A DNA stretch of 64,000 nucleotides, taken from Streptomyces sp. HUAS 15-9 (lineage in GTDB: Bacteria > Actinomycetota > Actinomycetes > Streptomycetales > Streptomycetaceae). A program made the translations under genes and the position numbers. Shown piece by piece: positions 8,419 to 17,854 of the stretch. The stretch spans positions 4,278,001-4,342,000 of the forward strand of contig NZ_CP106798.1 in assembly GCF_025642155.1 (NCBI RefSeq), written 5' to 3'. Within the stretch, counting starts at the first letter, position 1. Each line of letters opens with the position of its first letter. A model generated the notes under the pieces. The model saw nothing but the letters and a program-made list of their open reading frames with translations. It searched no databases and was not told the DNA's origin.

Positions 8419-8691
8419 ATGAACCCCGATGCTGAGATCGATCACGGCGCGCCTCTGACGCCGTACCGGCAGCTTGCGGAAATCCTGCGCGCACAGATTC
8501 GACGCGGAGACTGGCAGCCGGGGCGGATGCTGCCGAGCGAGGCCCAGCTCGTGCAGCGGTACGGGATCGCGCGGACGACCGTCAGGAGGGGGTTGGCCCT
8601 GCTGGCCGACGAGGGCTGGGTGTTCACCGTCCCTCAGCGAGGCTGGTTCGTATCCGACCCGCTCCCGCCCTCCCCCGAAACCCCCGCATGA
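8419..8691 (+). CDS. Short GntR-family transcription regulator
   Basis: 90-residue protein that is almost only the GntR winged helix: [18 protein letters not shown] (helix 1), [21 protein letters not shown] (helix-turn-helix) and [12 protein letters not shown] (wing). It lacks the effector-binding domain of typical GntR proteins, so it may act as a constitutive DNA-binding repressor or respond through a partner, possibly the divergent small proteins. The start is the ATG at 8419. An in-frame upstream codon at 8401 falls in the promoter region. A strong hairpin follows the stop. Confidence 0.85.
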   Translation: MNPDAEIDHGAPLTPYRQLAEILRAQIRRGDWQPGRMLPSEAQLVQRYGIARTTVRRGLALLADEGWVFTVPQRGWFVSDPLPPSPETPA

Positions 8692-8694
8692 CGA

Positions 8695-8722
8695 ACAGCC
8701 CCCGGCGCAGGCCAGGGGCTGT
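8695..8722. terminator. Bidirectional terminator between GntR and acyl-CoA ligase genes
   Basis: ACAGCCCC pairs with GGGGCTGT across a 12-base loop. It lies between the stops of two convergent genes and can serve both. Confidence 0.65.
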
Positions 8723-8740
8723 CGGTCGTACAGAAGCGCG

Positions 8741-10399
<1,659 letters not shown>

Positions 10400-10457
10400 G
10401 GAGTCCTCCCGGGGCGACTTTGCCTACGCGGTGGTAAGGGCTGCGCTGATTCTGCGC

Positions 10458-10475
10458 ACATACCGCGCGGTATGT
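10458..10475. promoter_or_regulatory. 18-bp perfect palindrome upstream of acyl-CoA ligase
   Basis: ACATACCGC is followed directly by GCGGTATGT. It lies about 59 bases before the ligase GTG. The form resembles operators of TetR-type lipid repressors. No such repressor gene is next to it. Confidence 0.65.
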
Positions 10476-10500
10476 CACTAGGGGCAGGCAAACTTGCAAC

Positions 10501-10540
10501 CTTCGGAGGGCCGCGCAGGCGTGCTTCGGAGGGCCGCGCA
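10501..10540. repeat. 17-bp direct repeat
   Basis: CTTCGGAGGGCCGCGCA occurs twice, 23 bases apart, just before the sigma-factor stop codon and downstream of the ligase promoter. Purpose unknown; it may be duplication of a regulatory site. Confidence 0.8.
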
Positions 10541-10541
10541 C

Positions 10542-11135
10542 CTATCGCACCAGGTCGAGCTCCGGGTCCTCGCGCAGCTTGCCGAGCGCCCGCGACACCG
10601 CCGACTTCACCGTTCCCACCGACACCCCGAGCACCTCGGCCGTCTGGGCCTCGCTCAGGTCCTCGTAGTACCGCAGGACGACCATCGCCCGCTGCCGCGC
10701 CGGCAGCTTCGCGATCGCCCGCCACATCGCGTCGTGCAGCGCCTGCCGCTCCGCCGGGTCGTCCCCGCCGGGCACCGGCTCCGGCTCGGGCAGCTCGTCG
10801 CACACGAACTCGTCGACCTTGCGCTTGCGCCACTGCGAGGTCCGCGTGTTCAGCAGCGCCCGGCGCACATAGCCGTCGAGCGCCCGGTGGTCCTCGATCC
10901 GCTCCCAGGCGACATACGTCTTGGTGAGCGCGGTCTGCAGCAGGTCCTCCGCGTCGCTCGGGTTCGCGGTCAGCGACCGTGCGGTACGCAGCAGCACCGG
11001 CTGGCGGGCCCTCACATACGACGCGAACGACGGGTACGTGGGAGTTCCCCCGGTCGAGCGGAGCCGGGACGGGGAGAGGGTCTGCCTCACCGATGTGGCG
11101 GCGTCCGACGCGCTTGTGCAGACGGGTGTGGTCAT
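10542..11135 (-). CDS. SigE-family ECF sigma factor
   Basis: 197-residue extracytoplasmic-function sigma factor, directing RNA polymerase to a stress or envelope regulon. Region 2 reads RTARSLTANPSDAEDLLQ and YVRRALLNTRTSQWRKRKV. Region 4 reads KLPARQRAMVVLRYYEDLS followed by the helix-turn-helix ending GVSVGTVKSAVSRALGKLRE. The N-terminal 40 residues are unusual: SPSRLRSTGGTPT is encoded by a copy of the dispersed GC-rich repeat, suggesting that the repeat lengthened the protein in frame or that the true start is further in. No anti-sigma gene adjoins it, as is usual for this family. Start is ATG 11135. Confidence 0.9.
   Translation of the reverse strand: MTTPVCTSASDAATSVRQTLSPSRLRSTGGTPTYPSFASYVRARQPVLLRTARSLTANPSDAEDLLQTALTKTYVAWERIEDHRALDGYVRRALLNTRTSQWRKRKVDEFVCDELPEPEPVPGGDDPAERQALHDAMWRAIAKLPARQRAMVVLRYYEDLSEAQTAEVLGVSVGTVKSAVSRALGKLREDPELDLVR
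11044..11080. repeat. Dispersed hairpin repeat, copy 1
   Basis: Diverged copy with core GGTCGAGCGGAGCCGGGA between C-runs and G-runs. It lies inside the 5' part of the sigma-factor gene and is read in frame. Confidence 0.6.
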
Positions 11136-11292
11136 GGCTCCACGCTATGAGCGACCCCCCGCACGGCGGATCGGTCCCAGGTCCCGAAGCAGAGTCCCCC
11201 TCAGGTTGTAGGAGTGGGGTCTGCTACACCTCCTGAAGGTGGACTGCCGAGCGCCCGCTACTCCGGGTTGACCCCTGAGCGTCCCTGAGGGC

Positions 11293-12459
11293 TCAGCCGT
11301 CGACCGCGAGGATCAGCCCCGACGTGGGCACCCCCGTCCCCGCCGTCACCAGTACCCGGTCCACCCCCGATATTCGGTTCACCGCCGTGCCCCGCACCTG
11401 GCGTACCCCCTCCGCCACCCCGTTCATACCGTGGAGGTAGGCCTCCCCGAGCTGTCCCCCGTGCGTGTTGAGCGGCAGCCGCTCCTCGGCCACGAAGTCC
11501 GCCGCCTCGCCCCGTCCGCAGAACCCGAACTCCTCCAACTGCATCAGCACGAACGGGGTGAAGTGGTCGTACAGGATCCCCACGTCGATGTCGGCCGGGG
11601 CCAGCCCGGAGGTGCGCCGCAGCTGCCGGGCCACCACCCCCATCTCAGGCAGGCCGGTCAGGTCGTCGCGGTAGAAGCTCGTCATCTGCTCCTGGGCACG
11701 ACCGGCCCCCTGCGCGGCGGCCGCGATCACCGCGGGCGGGTGGGGCAGGTCGCGGGCCCGTTCCACGGAGGTGACGACGAGCGCCTGCCCGCCGTCCGTC
11801 TCCTGACAGCAGTCCAGCAGCCTCAGCGGCTCCACGATCCAGCGTGAGGCCGCGTGGTCGGCGAGCGTGATCGGGCGGCCGTGGAAGTACGCCGCCGGGT
11901 TGGTCGCCGCGTACTTGCGGTCGACCACGGCCACCTGCCCGAACGCCTCCGGGGTCAGCCCGTACATGTGCAGATAGCGCTGTGCCGCCATGGCCACCCA
12001 GGACGCCGGGGTGAGCAGTCCGGACGGCAGCGCCCAGCCGAGCGCCGCGCCCTCCGCCGACGGCTCCCGGTGCTGCACGCCCGAGCCGAATCTCCGCCCC
12101 GAGCGTTCGTTGAACGCCCGGTAGCAGACCACCACCTCCGCGACGCCCGTCGCCACCGCGAGCGCCGCCTGCTGCACGGTCGCGCAGGCCGCGCCGCCGC
12201 CGTAGTGGACCCGGGAGAAGAAGGACAGCTCACCCATCCCGCAGGCCTGGGCCACGGTGATCTCCGGGCTGGTGTCCATCGTGAACGTCACCAGACCGTC
12301 CACGTCGCCGGGCATCAGCCCCGCGTCGTCGAGCGCGGCCCGCACCGCCTCCACCGCCAGCCGCAGCTCGCTGCGCCCCGAGTCCTTGGAGAACTCGGTG
12401 GCACCGATGCCGACGATCGCCGCGCGTCCGCCGAGCGTGTCCCGGGTGCGTACGCTCAT
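11293..12459 (-). CDS. Thiolase-like lipid-transfer protein / aldolase (Ltp2-like)
   Basis: 388-residue SCP-x thiolase-type protein. In actinobacterial steroid catabolism the homologue Ltp2 works with the DUF35 domain of ChsH2 as a retro-aldolase releasing propionyl-CoA from a 22-hydroxy steroid-CoA. The fold is seen in the start RAAIVGIGATEFS, HYGGGAACATVQQAALAV and LNTHGGQLGEAYLHGMNGV. The thiolase nucleophilic Cys context is not conserved. Tyr in ILYDHFTP and in GEAYLHGM are candidates for the aldolase tyrosines. It overlaps the preceding MaoC gene by ATGA and is last in a five-gene operon whose order echoes the mycobacterial igr operon. Substrate unproven; other branched acyl-CoAs are possible. 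Confidence 0.85.
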   Translation of the reverse strand: MSVRTRDTLGGRAAIVGIGATEFSKDSGRSELRLAVEAVRAALDDAGLMPGDVDGLVTFTMDTSPEITVAQACGMGELSFFSRVHYGGGAACATVQQAALAVATGVAEVVVCYRAFNERSGRRFGSGVQHREPSAEGAALGWALPSGLLTPASWVAMAAQRYLHMYGLTPEAFGQVAVVDRKYAATNPAAYFHGRPITLADHAASRWIVEPLRLLDCCQETDGGQALVVTSVERARDLPHPPAVIAAAAQGAGRAQEQMTSFYRDDLTGLPEMGVVARQLRRTSGLAPADIDVGILYDHFTPFVLMQLEEFGFCGRGEAADFVAEERLPLNTHGGQLGEAYLHGMNGVAEGVRQVRGTAVNRISGVDRVLVTAGTGVPTSGLILAVDG

Positions 12460-12863
12460 CGCGCACCGCCCTCGGGCAGGACCGTGACCGTCACGGTGCC
12501 CGTCACATGTCTGCCGATGCCGTTGGAGCCGGTCACCCGGACGGTGGCGGTGTCGCCGTCAACCTCCTCGATCCGGCCGGTCAACACCATGGTGTCCCCC
12601 GGGTAGTTGGGTGCCCCCAGCCGGATGGCGACCCTGTGCAGCACGGCCGTCGGACCGAAGTGGTCCGTGATGTACCTGCCGACCAGCCCGTTCGTCGTCA
12701 GGATGTTCATGAAGACGTCCGGGGAGCCCTTCTGCCGGGCCAACTCGGCGTCGTGGTGGACGTCCTGGTAGTCGCGGGACGCGATCGCACCGGCCACGAT
12801 CAGGGTCCGCGTGATCGGGATCTCCAGCGGCGGCAGCTCCGCGCCCGCCGTCGGCACCGTCAT
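12456..12863 (-). CDS. MaoC-like enoyl-CoA hydratase subunit (ChsH1-like)
   Basis: 135-residue single hot-dog-domain protein. ASRDYQDVHHDAELA carries the Asp and His expected of R-hydratases, and GSPDVFMNILTTNGLVGRYITD is the dimer-interface helix. In the steroid pathway ChsH1 pairs with the N-terminal MaoC domain of ChsH2 to hydrate a 3-carbon side-chain enoyl-CoA. The order here (DUF35/MaoC gene, dehydrogenase, this gene, Ltp2-like gene) supports that. The ATG at 12863 is preferred, with GGAG seven bases upstream. A GTG at 12878 would overlap the intact frame of the preceding dehydrogenase. Confidence 0.85.
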   Translation of the reverse strand: MTVPTAGAELPPLEIPITRTLIVAGAIASRDYQDVHHDAELARQKGSPDVFMNILTTNGLVGRYITDHFGPTAVLHRVAIRLGAPNYPGDTMVLTGRIEEVDGDTATVRVTGSNGIGRHVTGTVTVTVLPEGGAR

Positions 12864-12867
12864 GCCC

Positions 12868-13952
12868 TCACTCCGCACTCGCGATCAACTCCCCCAGCTC
12901 CTGAAGCACTTCGCCCCCGCATCCCAGACAGGCGTCCAGCTGCCGCCCCCACAGGAAGTGCCGGTGCACCGGATGGCCGAGGTCGGCGCCCGCACCGCCG
13001 TGCAGATGCTGACCCGTGTGGACGGCCCTCCCCCACTCTCGGCTTCGCTCGAGCGGGGGACCCCCATCCCCGCCTCGGAGGCCCACCAGGCGGCGGTCAG
13101 CGCGTGCGTGTCGTAGGGGAGCCCCATGTCGCGCCGCCAGGCAGCCTCGTACGCCGTCACCCGTATCGCCTCGGTGTCCATGTACGCGTCGGCGGCCCGC
13201 AGTTGGACCGCCTGCCGGGTGGCGAGCGGGCGCCCGAACTGCAGCCTGCCGTTCACATGCGCCACGGCCCGCGCGAGCGATCCCGCACACACCCCGGCCT
13301 GCAGCCCGGCGAAGGCGATGCGGGCGGTGGCAAGAACGTCGGCGTAGGCGTCCTGGCCGCCGAGCCGCTCCGCGTGCGCGCCGTCGAGGGTGAGGTGCCC
13401 GGCCGACCAGGGTGCGGTCAGCTCGACCGGCGTCACGGTGGTGCCCTCCGCGAGCGGGGTCATCCACAGCTGCCGGCAGGCATCGGCGACGAGGACGTGC
13501 GTGGCGTCCCGCAGCCAGGGGACGACGGGGACGGTGCCGGTCAACGCGCCGCGAACGGAGTCCCCTACCCCTCCCTGCGCCGAGGCCCGTACCCCGCCCT
13601 GCCCCGGAAGCGCCCCGCTCACCACCACGGAACCGTCCCCGATGCCCGGCAGCAGCCGCTCCCGTTGCTCCGGGGTGCCGTGGGCCGTGAGGGCGAGCAG
13701 CCCATAGACACAGCTCGCCGCATACGGCACCTGAGCCGTCGTACGGCCCTGTTCCTCCAGCAGCAGCACCAGCCCGAGCAGGCCCAGCTCCGCCACCGCG
13801 CTCACCAGGCCCGCCCCGCACAGCGCCTTCCACAGCCCGGGGTCGCTGCCGGTGCCGGTGGCTTCGAGCCGCTCGTGCGTCGCGAGGTCGTCGAAGATCC
13901 GGGCGGCCAGGTCACGGGCCGCGGCCTGCTCCTCCGTGGGCGTGAAATCCAT
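12868..13952 (-). pseudogene. Acyl-CoA dehydrogenase (FadE28/ChsE1-like), frameshifted by a repeat insertion
   Basis: From ATG 13952 the frame encodes about 290 residues of acyl-CoA dehydrogenase (start MDFTPTEEQAAARDLA, later NGRLQFGRPLATRQAVQ). It then runs into a copy of the dispersed repeat (13027-13065) and continues out of frame to a stop at 12885. The native C-terminus, with the conserved HTGQHLHGGAGADLGHPVHR region, lies intact in another frame ending at 12868, four bases before the next start. Without the insertion the product would be near 348 residues, close to the 339-residue mycobacterial FadE28, the smaller partner of a heterotetrameric dehydrogenase. The shortened product lacks the HGG segment that helps bind FAD across the dimer, so it is probably inactive unless the sequence is wrong. 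Confidence 0.8.
13027..13065. repeat. Dispersed hairpin repeat, copy 2
   Basis: Read on the reverse strand: GGGGGTCCCCC, then GCTCGAGCGAAGCCGAGAG, then TGGGGGAGG. It interrupts the acyl-CoA dehydrogenase gene with a length that is not a multiple of three. Confidence 0.9.
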
Positions 13953-13953
13953 G

Positions 13954-14952
13954 TCAGGCCTCGCCCCCGATGACCCGGAACACCGGCAGGACCAGTGCGC
14001 CCTCCGCGTCCTCCCCGTCCTCGTAGGTCCGGAACTCCACCCGTACCGGCAGACCGATGCGCACTTTGTCGTACGGCACCCCCACCACGTTGCTGATCAT
14101 CCGCACGCCCTCCACGAGCTCGATCAGCCCCACCGCGTAGGGAGGGTCGAAGGCCGGGAACGGCGGGTGGTGCATCACGACGTACGAATGGACCGTGCCC
14201 TCGCCGCTCGCCTCGACCGTGTCCCAGTCCAGGCAGCCACAGGTGTTGCAGCCCGGCAGCCAGGGGTGGCGCAGCGTGCCGCAGTCGGCGCAGCGCTGGA
14301 TGAGCAGTCGGTGCCGTTCGACGCCCTCCCAGAAGCCGGCGTTGTCCCGGTTGACCACCGGGCGGGGGCGCCGGGCAAGCGGGGCCCGCTGTCTGCGGCG
14401 CGACGGGGCGTACTTGAGGATGCGGAAGCGGTGCGTGCCCGCGAGTTCCGTGCCGACCCGCACGTCCATGCGGGTGGTGATGAAGTACCCCGTGCCGAGC
14501 TTCGTCGTCTTCCGCTCCGACACCGACTCGATCACCGTGTCGAACGTGACTTCGTCCCCGGGCCGCAGGGGCCGTGGATACTCCTGTTCGGAGTCGGTGG
14601 CGACGACCGAGACGCAGCCCGCGTCGTCGAGGAGGGCCATCAGCTCGTCGAACGCGGGCGTGCGCCCCTCGTGGCCGGAGAGGCCACCCATCGTCCAGGC
14701 CTGGAGCATGGTGGGCGGGGCGATGGCGTCCGGCCCCTCGTAGGCCGGGTTCGTGTCGCCGATCGCCTCGCACCAGTGCCGGATCATCGGCACGTTGACC
14801 GGGTCCTTGCCGACGCAGCCGACGGCGGCGGCCCGCCCCTCGTACTGCTTGAGCCGTACGTACAGCTCGTCGTGCTCCTTGAGCTGTCCGTCCGGCTCCG
14901 CGTGCTCCTTCTCCTTGAGCCGTGTGTCCGGCTCGTCCGGCCCGTCGCTCAC
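13954..14952 (-). CDS. MaoC/DUF35 two-domain protein (ChsH2-like)
   Basis: 332 residues from a GTG that overlaps the upstream dehydrogenase stop as GTGA. The N-terminal half is a MaoC-type hot-dog domain (MIRHWCEAIGDTNPAYEG; GTGYFITTRMDVRVG). The C-terminal half is a DUF35 OB-fold protein with a zinc ribbon, CADC and CNTC (in CNTCGC), followed by GEGTVHSYVVMHHPP. In ChsH2 the MaoC part completes the hydratase with ChsH1 and the DUF35 part completes the aldolase with Ltp2. Both partners are encoded downstream here. The first 40 residues form a charged coiled coil (LKEKEHAE, LKEHDELYVRLKQYE) not needed for either activity. Confidence 0.88.
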   Translation of the reverse strand: MSDGPDEPDTRLKEKEHAEPDGQLKEHDELYVRLKQYEGRAAAVGCVGKDPVNVPMIRHWCEAIGDTNPAYEGPDAIAPPTMLQAWTMGGLSGHEGRTPAFDELMALLDDAGCVSVVATDSEQEYPRPLRPGDEVTFDTVIESVSERKTTKLGTGYFITTRMDVRVGTELAGTHRFRILKYAPSRRRQRAPLARRPRPVVNRDNAGFWEGVERHRLLIQRCADCGTLRHPWLPGCNTCGCLDWDTVEASGEGTVHSYVVMHHPPFPAFDPPYAVGLIELVEGVRMISNVVGVPYDKVRIGLPVRVEFRTYEDGEDAEGALVLPVFRVIGGEA

Positions 14953-16103
14953 CGCCGCCCCCTCGTCATCCCGAGCCGCATGGTCGCGACGATCTCCCGC
15001 TGCACCTCGCTCACTCCGCCCCCGAACGTGTTGATCTGCGCCGCCCTGTTCAGCCGCTCCAGTTCGCCGTCCCCGAACGCGCCCGGGGAGCCGGAGCGGA
15101 CCAGTCCCGTCTCGCCGACGATTTCCTGACACATGCGATACGTCGCGACAGTCGATTCCGTTCCCGCGAACTTCACCCCGCTGGCCTCACCGGGGGCCGG
15201 CCGACCCGCCCCCACGTCCGCCACCAAACGCCAGCTGAGCAGGCGATTCGCGGCCAGCCGGGCATGCGCTTCGGCCAGCCGAAAACGCACCCACGGCTCG
15301 TCAACCCGGCGCCTGCCGGTCACCGGATCAGGGGTACGGGCGGCGGCGAGCGCGGCCGCATGGAAGTCCTCGGCCTGCAACCCGATGGCAGCCAGGGCGA
15401 CCCGCTCGTGGTTGAGCTGGTTGGTGATGAGCGACCAGCCGTCGTTCTCGGTGCCGACGAGGTTCCCGGCGGGGACCCGGACCCCGTCGTAGTAGGTGGC
15501 CGTGGTCGTCTGCCCGCCCACCGTCTCGATCGGCGTCCAGGAGAACCCGGGCGCGTCGGTGGGGACGAGGAGGATCGAGATGCCGCGGTGCTTGGCCGCC
15601 TCGGGGTCGGTGCGGCAGGCGAGCCAGATCCAGTCTGCGTGCTGGGCGCCCGACGTGAAGATCTTCTGGCCGTCCACCACCCAGCCGTCGCCCTCGCGCA
15701 CGGCCCGGGTCCGCAGCGACGCCAGGTCGGTCCCGGCGGACGGCTCGCTGTAGCCGATCGCGAAGACGAGTTCGCCGCGCAGGATCCTGGGCAGGAACCA
15801 GGCCCTCCGCTGCTCGCTCCCGTACTTCATCAGCGTGGGCCCGACCGTGTTCAGGGTGACCATCGAGACGGGGGCGCCCGCGCGACAGGCCTCGTCGAAG
15901 AACACGAACTGCTCGTCCGCGCCCCGGCCCTGACCGCCGTACTCGACCGGCCAGCCGAGCCCGAGCAGGCCGTCGGCGCCGATACGGCGCAGCAGCGCCC
16001 GCTGTTCGTCGACATCGAGGGGCCCGTCGGGCATCAGGTCCCGGAAGTACGCGCGGAGTTCGGCGCGCAGCCGCTGCTGGCGCTCGGTGGGGGCGAGGTG
16101 CAC
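14949..16103 (-). CDS. Acyl-CoA dehydrogenase (FadE29/ChsE2-like), first gene of the operon
   Basis: 384 residues from GTG 16103, which has GGGAGG eight bases upstream. Family features: GLGWPVEYGGQG, FAIGYSEPSAGTDLASLRTRA (FAD-binding middle domain), DGWVVDGQKIFTSGA, TNQLNHERVALAAIG and GETGLVRSGS near the C-terminus. Its size is close to that of mycobacterial FadE29, the larger subunit of the ChsE1-ChsE2 dehydrogenase that oxidises a 3-carbon steroid side-chain CoA. It leads the operon, preceded by a TTGACA promoter box and overlapping inverted repeats. Its presumed partner subunit downstream is frameshifted, so heterotetramer formation in this strain is uncertain. Confidence 0.88.
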   Translation of the reverse strand: MHLAPTERQQRLRAELRAYFRDLMPDGPLDVDEQRALLRRIGADGLLGLGWPVEYGGQGRGADEQFVFFDEACRAGAPVSMVTLNTVGPTLMKYGSEQRRAWFLPRILRGELVFAIGYSEPSAGTDLASLRTRAVREGDGWVVDGQKIFTSGAQHADWIWLACRTDPEAAKHRGISILLVPTDAPGFSWTPIETVGGQTTTATYYDGVRVPAGNLVGTENDGWSLITNQLNHERVALAAIGLQAEDFHAAALAAARTPDPVTGRRRVDEPWVRFRLAEAHARLAANRLLSWRLVADVGAGRPAPGEASGVKFAGTESTVATYRMCQEIVGETGLVRSGSPGAFGDGELERLNRAAQINTFGGGVSEVQREIVATMRLGMTRGRR

Positions 16104-16131
16104 GGCGGGGGCCTCCCGGCGTCGTACGAAT

Positions 16132-16171
16132 GACAGTTTCTGACTGTCCGTCAGATACCGTCGGGTGTCAA
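16132..16171 (-). promoter_or_regulatory. Promoter and operator of the igr-like operon
   Basis: On the reverse strand TTGACA (16171-16166) lies upstream of overlapping inverted repeats. GACAGT/ACTGTC flank five bases (16132-16148) and CTGAC/GTCAG flank five bases (16140-16154). The repeats fall where the -10 box should be, so a repressor bound there would block transcription. The motif is not the KstR consensus known to me. Confidence 0.45.
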
Positions 16172-16279
16172 GGTCGGCTCCAGGAGCGCGAAAACGCCTG
16201 TGCGGCGATGCCGAAGCACCGCCGCACAGACGCATGACGACCCCGAGAAGCACACCCCACAAGGGACTTCAGACGCGGC

Positions 16280-16591
16280 TCACCACAGCTTGGTGAAGTG
16301 GATCAGGACGTTCTCGTTGCCCTGGTTGACGGCCGTGAACGCTGAGCGGTTGACCTGCGCGGTATTGCTCTGGTTCGAGGCTCCGTGGCCGGCCGCGTTC
16401 TGCTGTGTGGTGGACGAGTTGCCGCTGTTGTTATGGCCGACCCCGCTGCCGACGATGCTCGCCACGCCCGCGTTCGATCCGTCGGCCGCGAAGCCGCCGT
16501 TGTCCGCGGCCGCGACGCCGGTGAACAGTGCGGCTGCGAGCGGAAGCGCGGAGACGGCGGCGAGAACGCGGGCGGTACGGATGCTTGCCAT
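16280..16591 (-). CDS. Small secreted Asn/Ser/Gly-rich protein
   Basis: 103-residue preprotein starting at ATG 16591, seven bases after GGAGG. A Sec signal (basic SIRTAR, then an Ala/Leu core ending GVAAADN) leaves about 72 mature residues rich in Asn, Gly, Ser and Gln: NNSGNSSTTQQNAAGHGASN and TAVNQGNENVLIHF. No Cys. The composition recalls small aggregation-prone surface proteins of Streptomyces, but it lacks the chaplin and rodlin signatures, so I leave it unassigned. It has its own promoter region with a 9-bp tandem repeat and lies divergent from the Prim-Pol gene. Confidence 0.75.
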   Translation of the reverse strand: MASIRTARVLAAVSALPLAAALFTGVAAADNGGFAADGSNAGVASIVGSGVGHNNSGNSSTTQQNAAGHGASNQSNTAQVNRSAFTAVNQGNENVLIHFTKLW

Positions 16592-16635
16592 GTCTGTTCC
16601 TCCAGAACGGAGTACCCGTCGGCCGCCGGCCGCGA

Positions 16636-16666
16636 GTACGTCTAGTACGTCAGGTACGTCAAGTAC
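16636..16666. repeat. 9-bp tandem repeat upstream of the secreted-protein gene
   Basis: GTAC recurs at 16636, 16645, 16654 and 16663 within 9-bp units of the form GTACGTCNA. On the gene's strand the units read GTACNNGAC. They lie about 50-75 bases upstream of the start codon, suitable for cooperative binding of a regulator. Confidence 0.6.
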
Positions 16667-16951
16667 CGCTTCTGCCAGGGAAGTTGGCCGACCGCCCCGG
16701 TGGTTGTGCACGACGTCGCGAGTCCAGAGTTGCCCAGCGGATCCCCGGCGAACCACCCCGGATGCCCTGATTCGCCCTCAAGCGTGATGACATGTCGATA
16801 AACCCCTTTCACCACCTTTAGCAATCCCTTGCCCCAAGCATCACCAACCCGCCCTTCTCCACCCCGGGCACCACAAGCGAGGAATCGTTCCAGCACAGTT
16901 CTGGCCAACTTTGCCGCCCCGGCGAGTCGCCCTCGCCCCCTCTTCCCTTTT

Positions 16952-16967
16952 TCGAACGCATGTACGA
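16952..16967 (+). promoter_or_regulatory. SOS-box-like LexA site
   Basis: TCGAAC-GCAT-GTACGA matches the actinobacterial LexA consensus TCGAAC-N4-GTTCGA at 11 of 12 fixed positions. It ends 10 bases before the preferred ATG of the Prim-Pol gene, so LexA could block a leaderless or short-leader transcript. Confidence 0.5.
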
Positions 16968-16977
16968 AAATAGACCC

Positions 16978-17847
16978 ATGGCCACCACCGACCGGCAGGC
17001 CACGACGCTGGCCCTCGCACACGCCCTGTCAGCCGCCGAACGCGGACTGGCCGTCATCCCCCTGACCCGGACGAAGCTCCCGGCCCTGCGCTCCCCCCAC
17101 CACGACGACCCCGACCCGGCTCCCTGCCACGGCGAATGCGGCCGCTTCGGCCACGGTGTGTACGACGCCTCGTCCGACCCGGTCCGCATCCGCGAACTGT
17201 TCTCCGCCGCACCTTGGGCCACCGGCTACGGCATCGCGTGCGGCCTGCCCCCGCACCGCCTCATCGGCATCGACCTCGACACCAAGTCCGGCACGGACTC
17301 CTCGGCCGCACTGCGCGAACTGGCCCTGCGGCACCTGTTCACGATCCCCGAGACCGTGGTCGTACTGACCCCGAGCGGCGGCCGCCACCTCTGGCTGACC
17401 GGCCCGCCCGACGTCGTCGTCCCCAACTCGGCGAGCCGGCTCGCCCCCGGCATCGACATCCGGGGCGCGGGCGGCTATCTCGTCGGCCCCGGCTCACGCA
17501 CCGGCCACGGCGTCTACGGCACCGCTCCCGGCACCGCGCACCTGGCCCCCGCGCCCTGCCCGACCGCGCTGCTCCGGCTGCTGCTCCCGCCGCCGCGCCC
17601 CACCCATGCCGCGACGCATCCCTCGCTCGGCGACCGCGGCCAGGGCTTGGTCCAGTTCGTCCTCGCGGCCCACGAGGGCCAGCGCAACACCCGCCTTTTC
17701 TGGGCGGCCTGCCGCGCCTACGAGAACGGCATCGGCCGCGCCCTCATCTCGCCCCTGGTCGCCGCGGCCCTCAACACCGGCCTGACCGAACGCGAGGCAC
17801 GAGCGACGATCGCGTCGGCGGCCCGCATGACGGGCCACCGCCCGTGA
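16978..17847 (+). CDS. Prim-Pol (bifunctional primase/polymerase N-terminal) domain protein
   Basis: 289 residues from ATG 16978. A start at 16960 is also open but lies inside the SOS-like box. The Prim-Pol fold is indicated by GLAVIPLTRTKLPAL, the catalytic acidic pair in LIGIDLDTKSG, TPSGGRHLWL and PGIDIRGAGGYLVGPGS. Such domains make primers or extend DNA in plasmid and phage replication and repair. This one has no helicase domain, only a helical tail (residues about 205-289). It stands alone between a secreted-protein gene and a tiny reverse-strand gene. The SOS-like site suggests DNA-damage control, which would fit a repair role. Enzymatic activity is inferred from the intact acidic motif only. 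Confidence 0.85.
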   Translation: MATTDRQATTLALAHALSAAERGLAVIPLTRTKLPALRSPHHDDPDPAPCHGECGRFGHGVYDASSDPVRIRELFSAAPWATGYGIACGLPPHRLIGIDLDTKSGTDSSAALRELALRHLFTIPETVVVLTPSGGRHLWLTGPPDVVVPNSASRLAPGIDIRGAGGYLVGPGSRTGHGVYGTAPGTAHLAPAPCPTALLRLLLPPPRPTHAATHPSLGDRGQGLVQFVLAAHEGQRNTRLFWAACRAYENGIGRALISPLVAAALNTGLTEREARATIASAARMTGHRP

Positions 17848-17854
17848 ACCCGCC

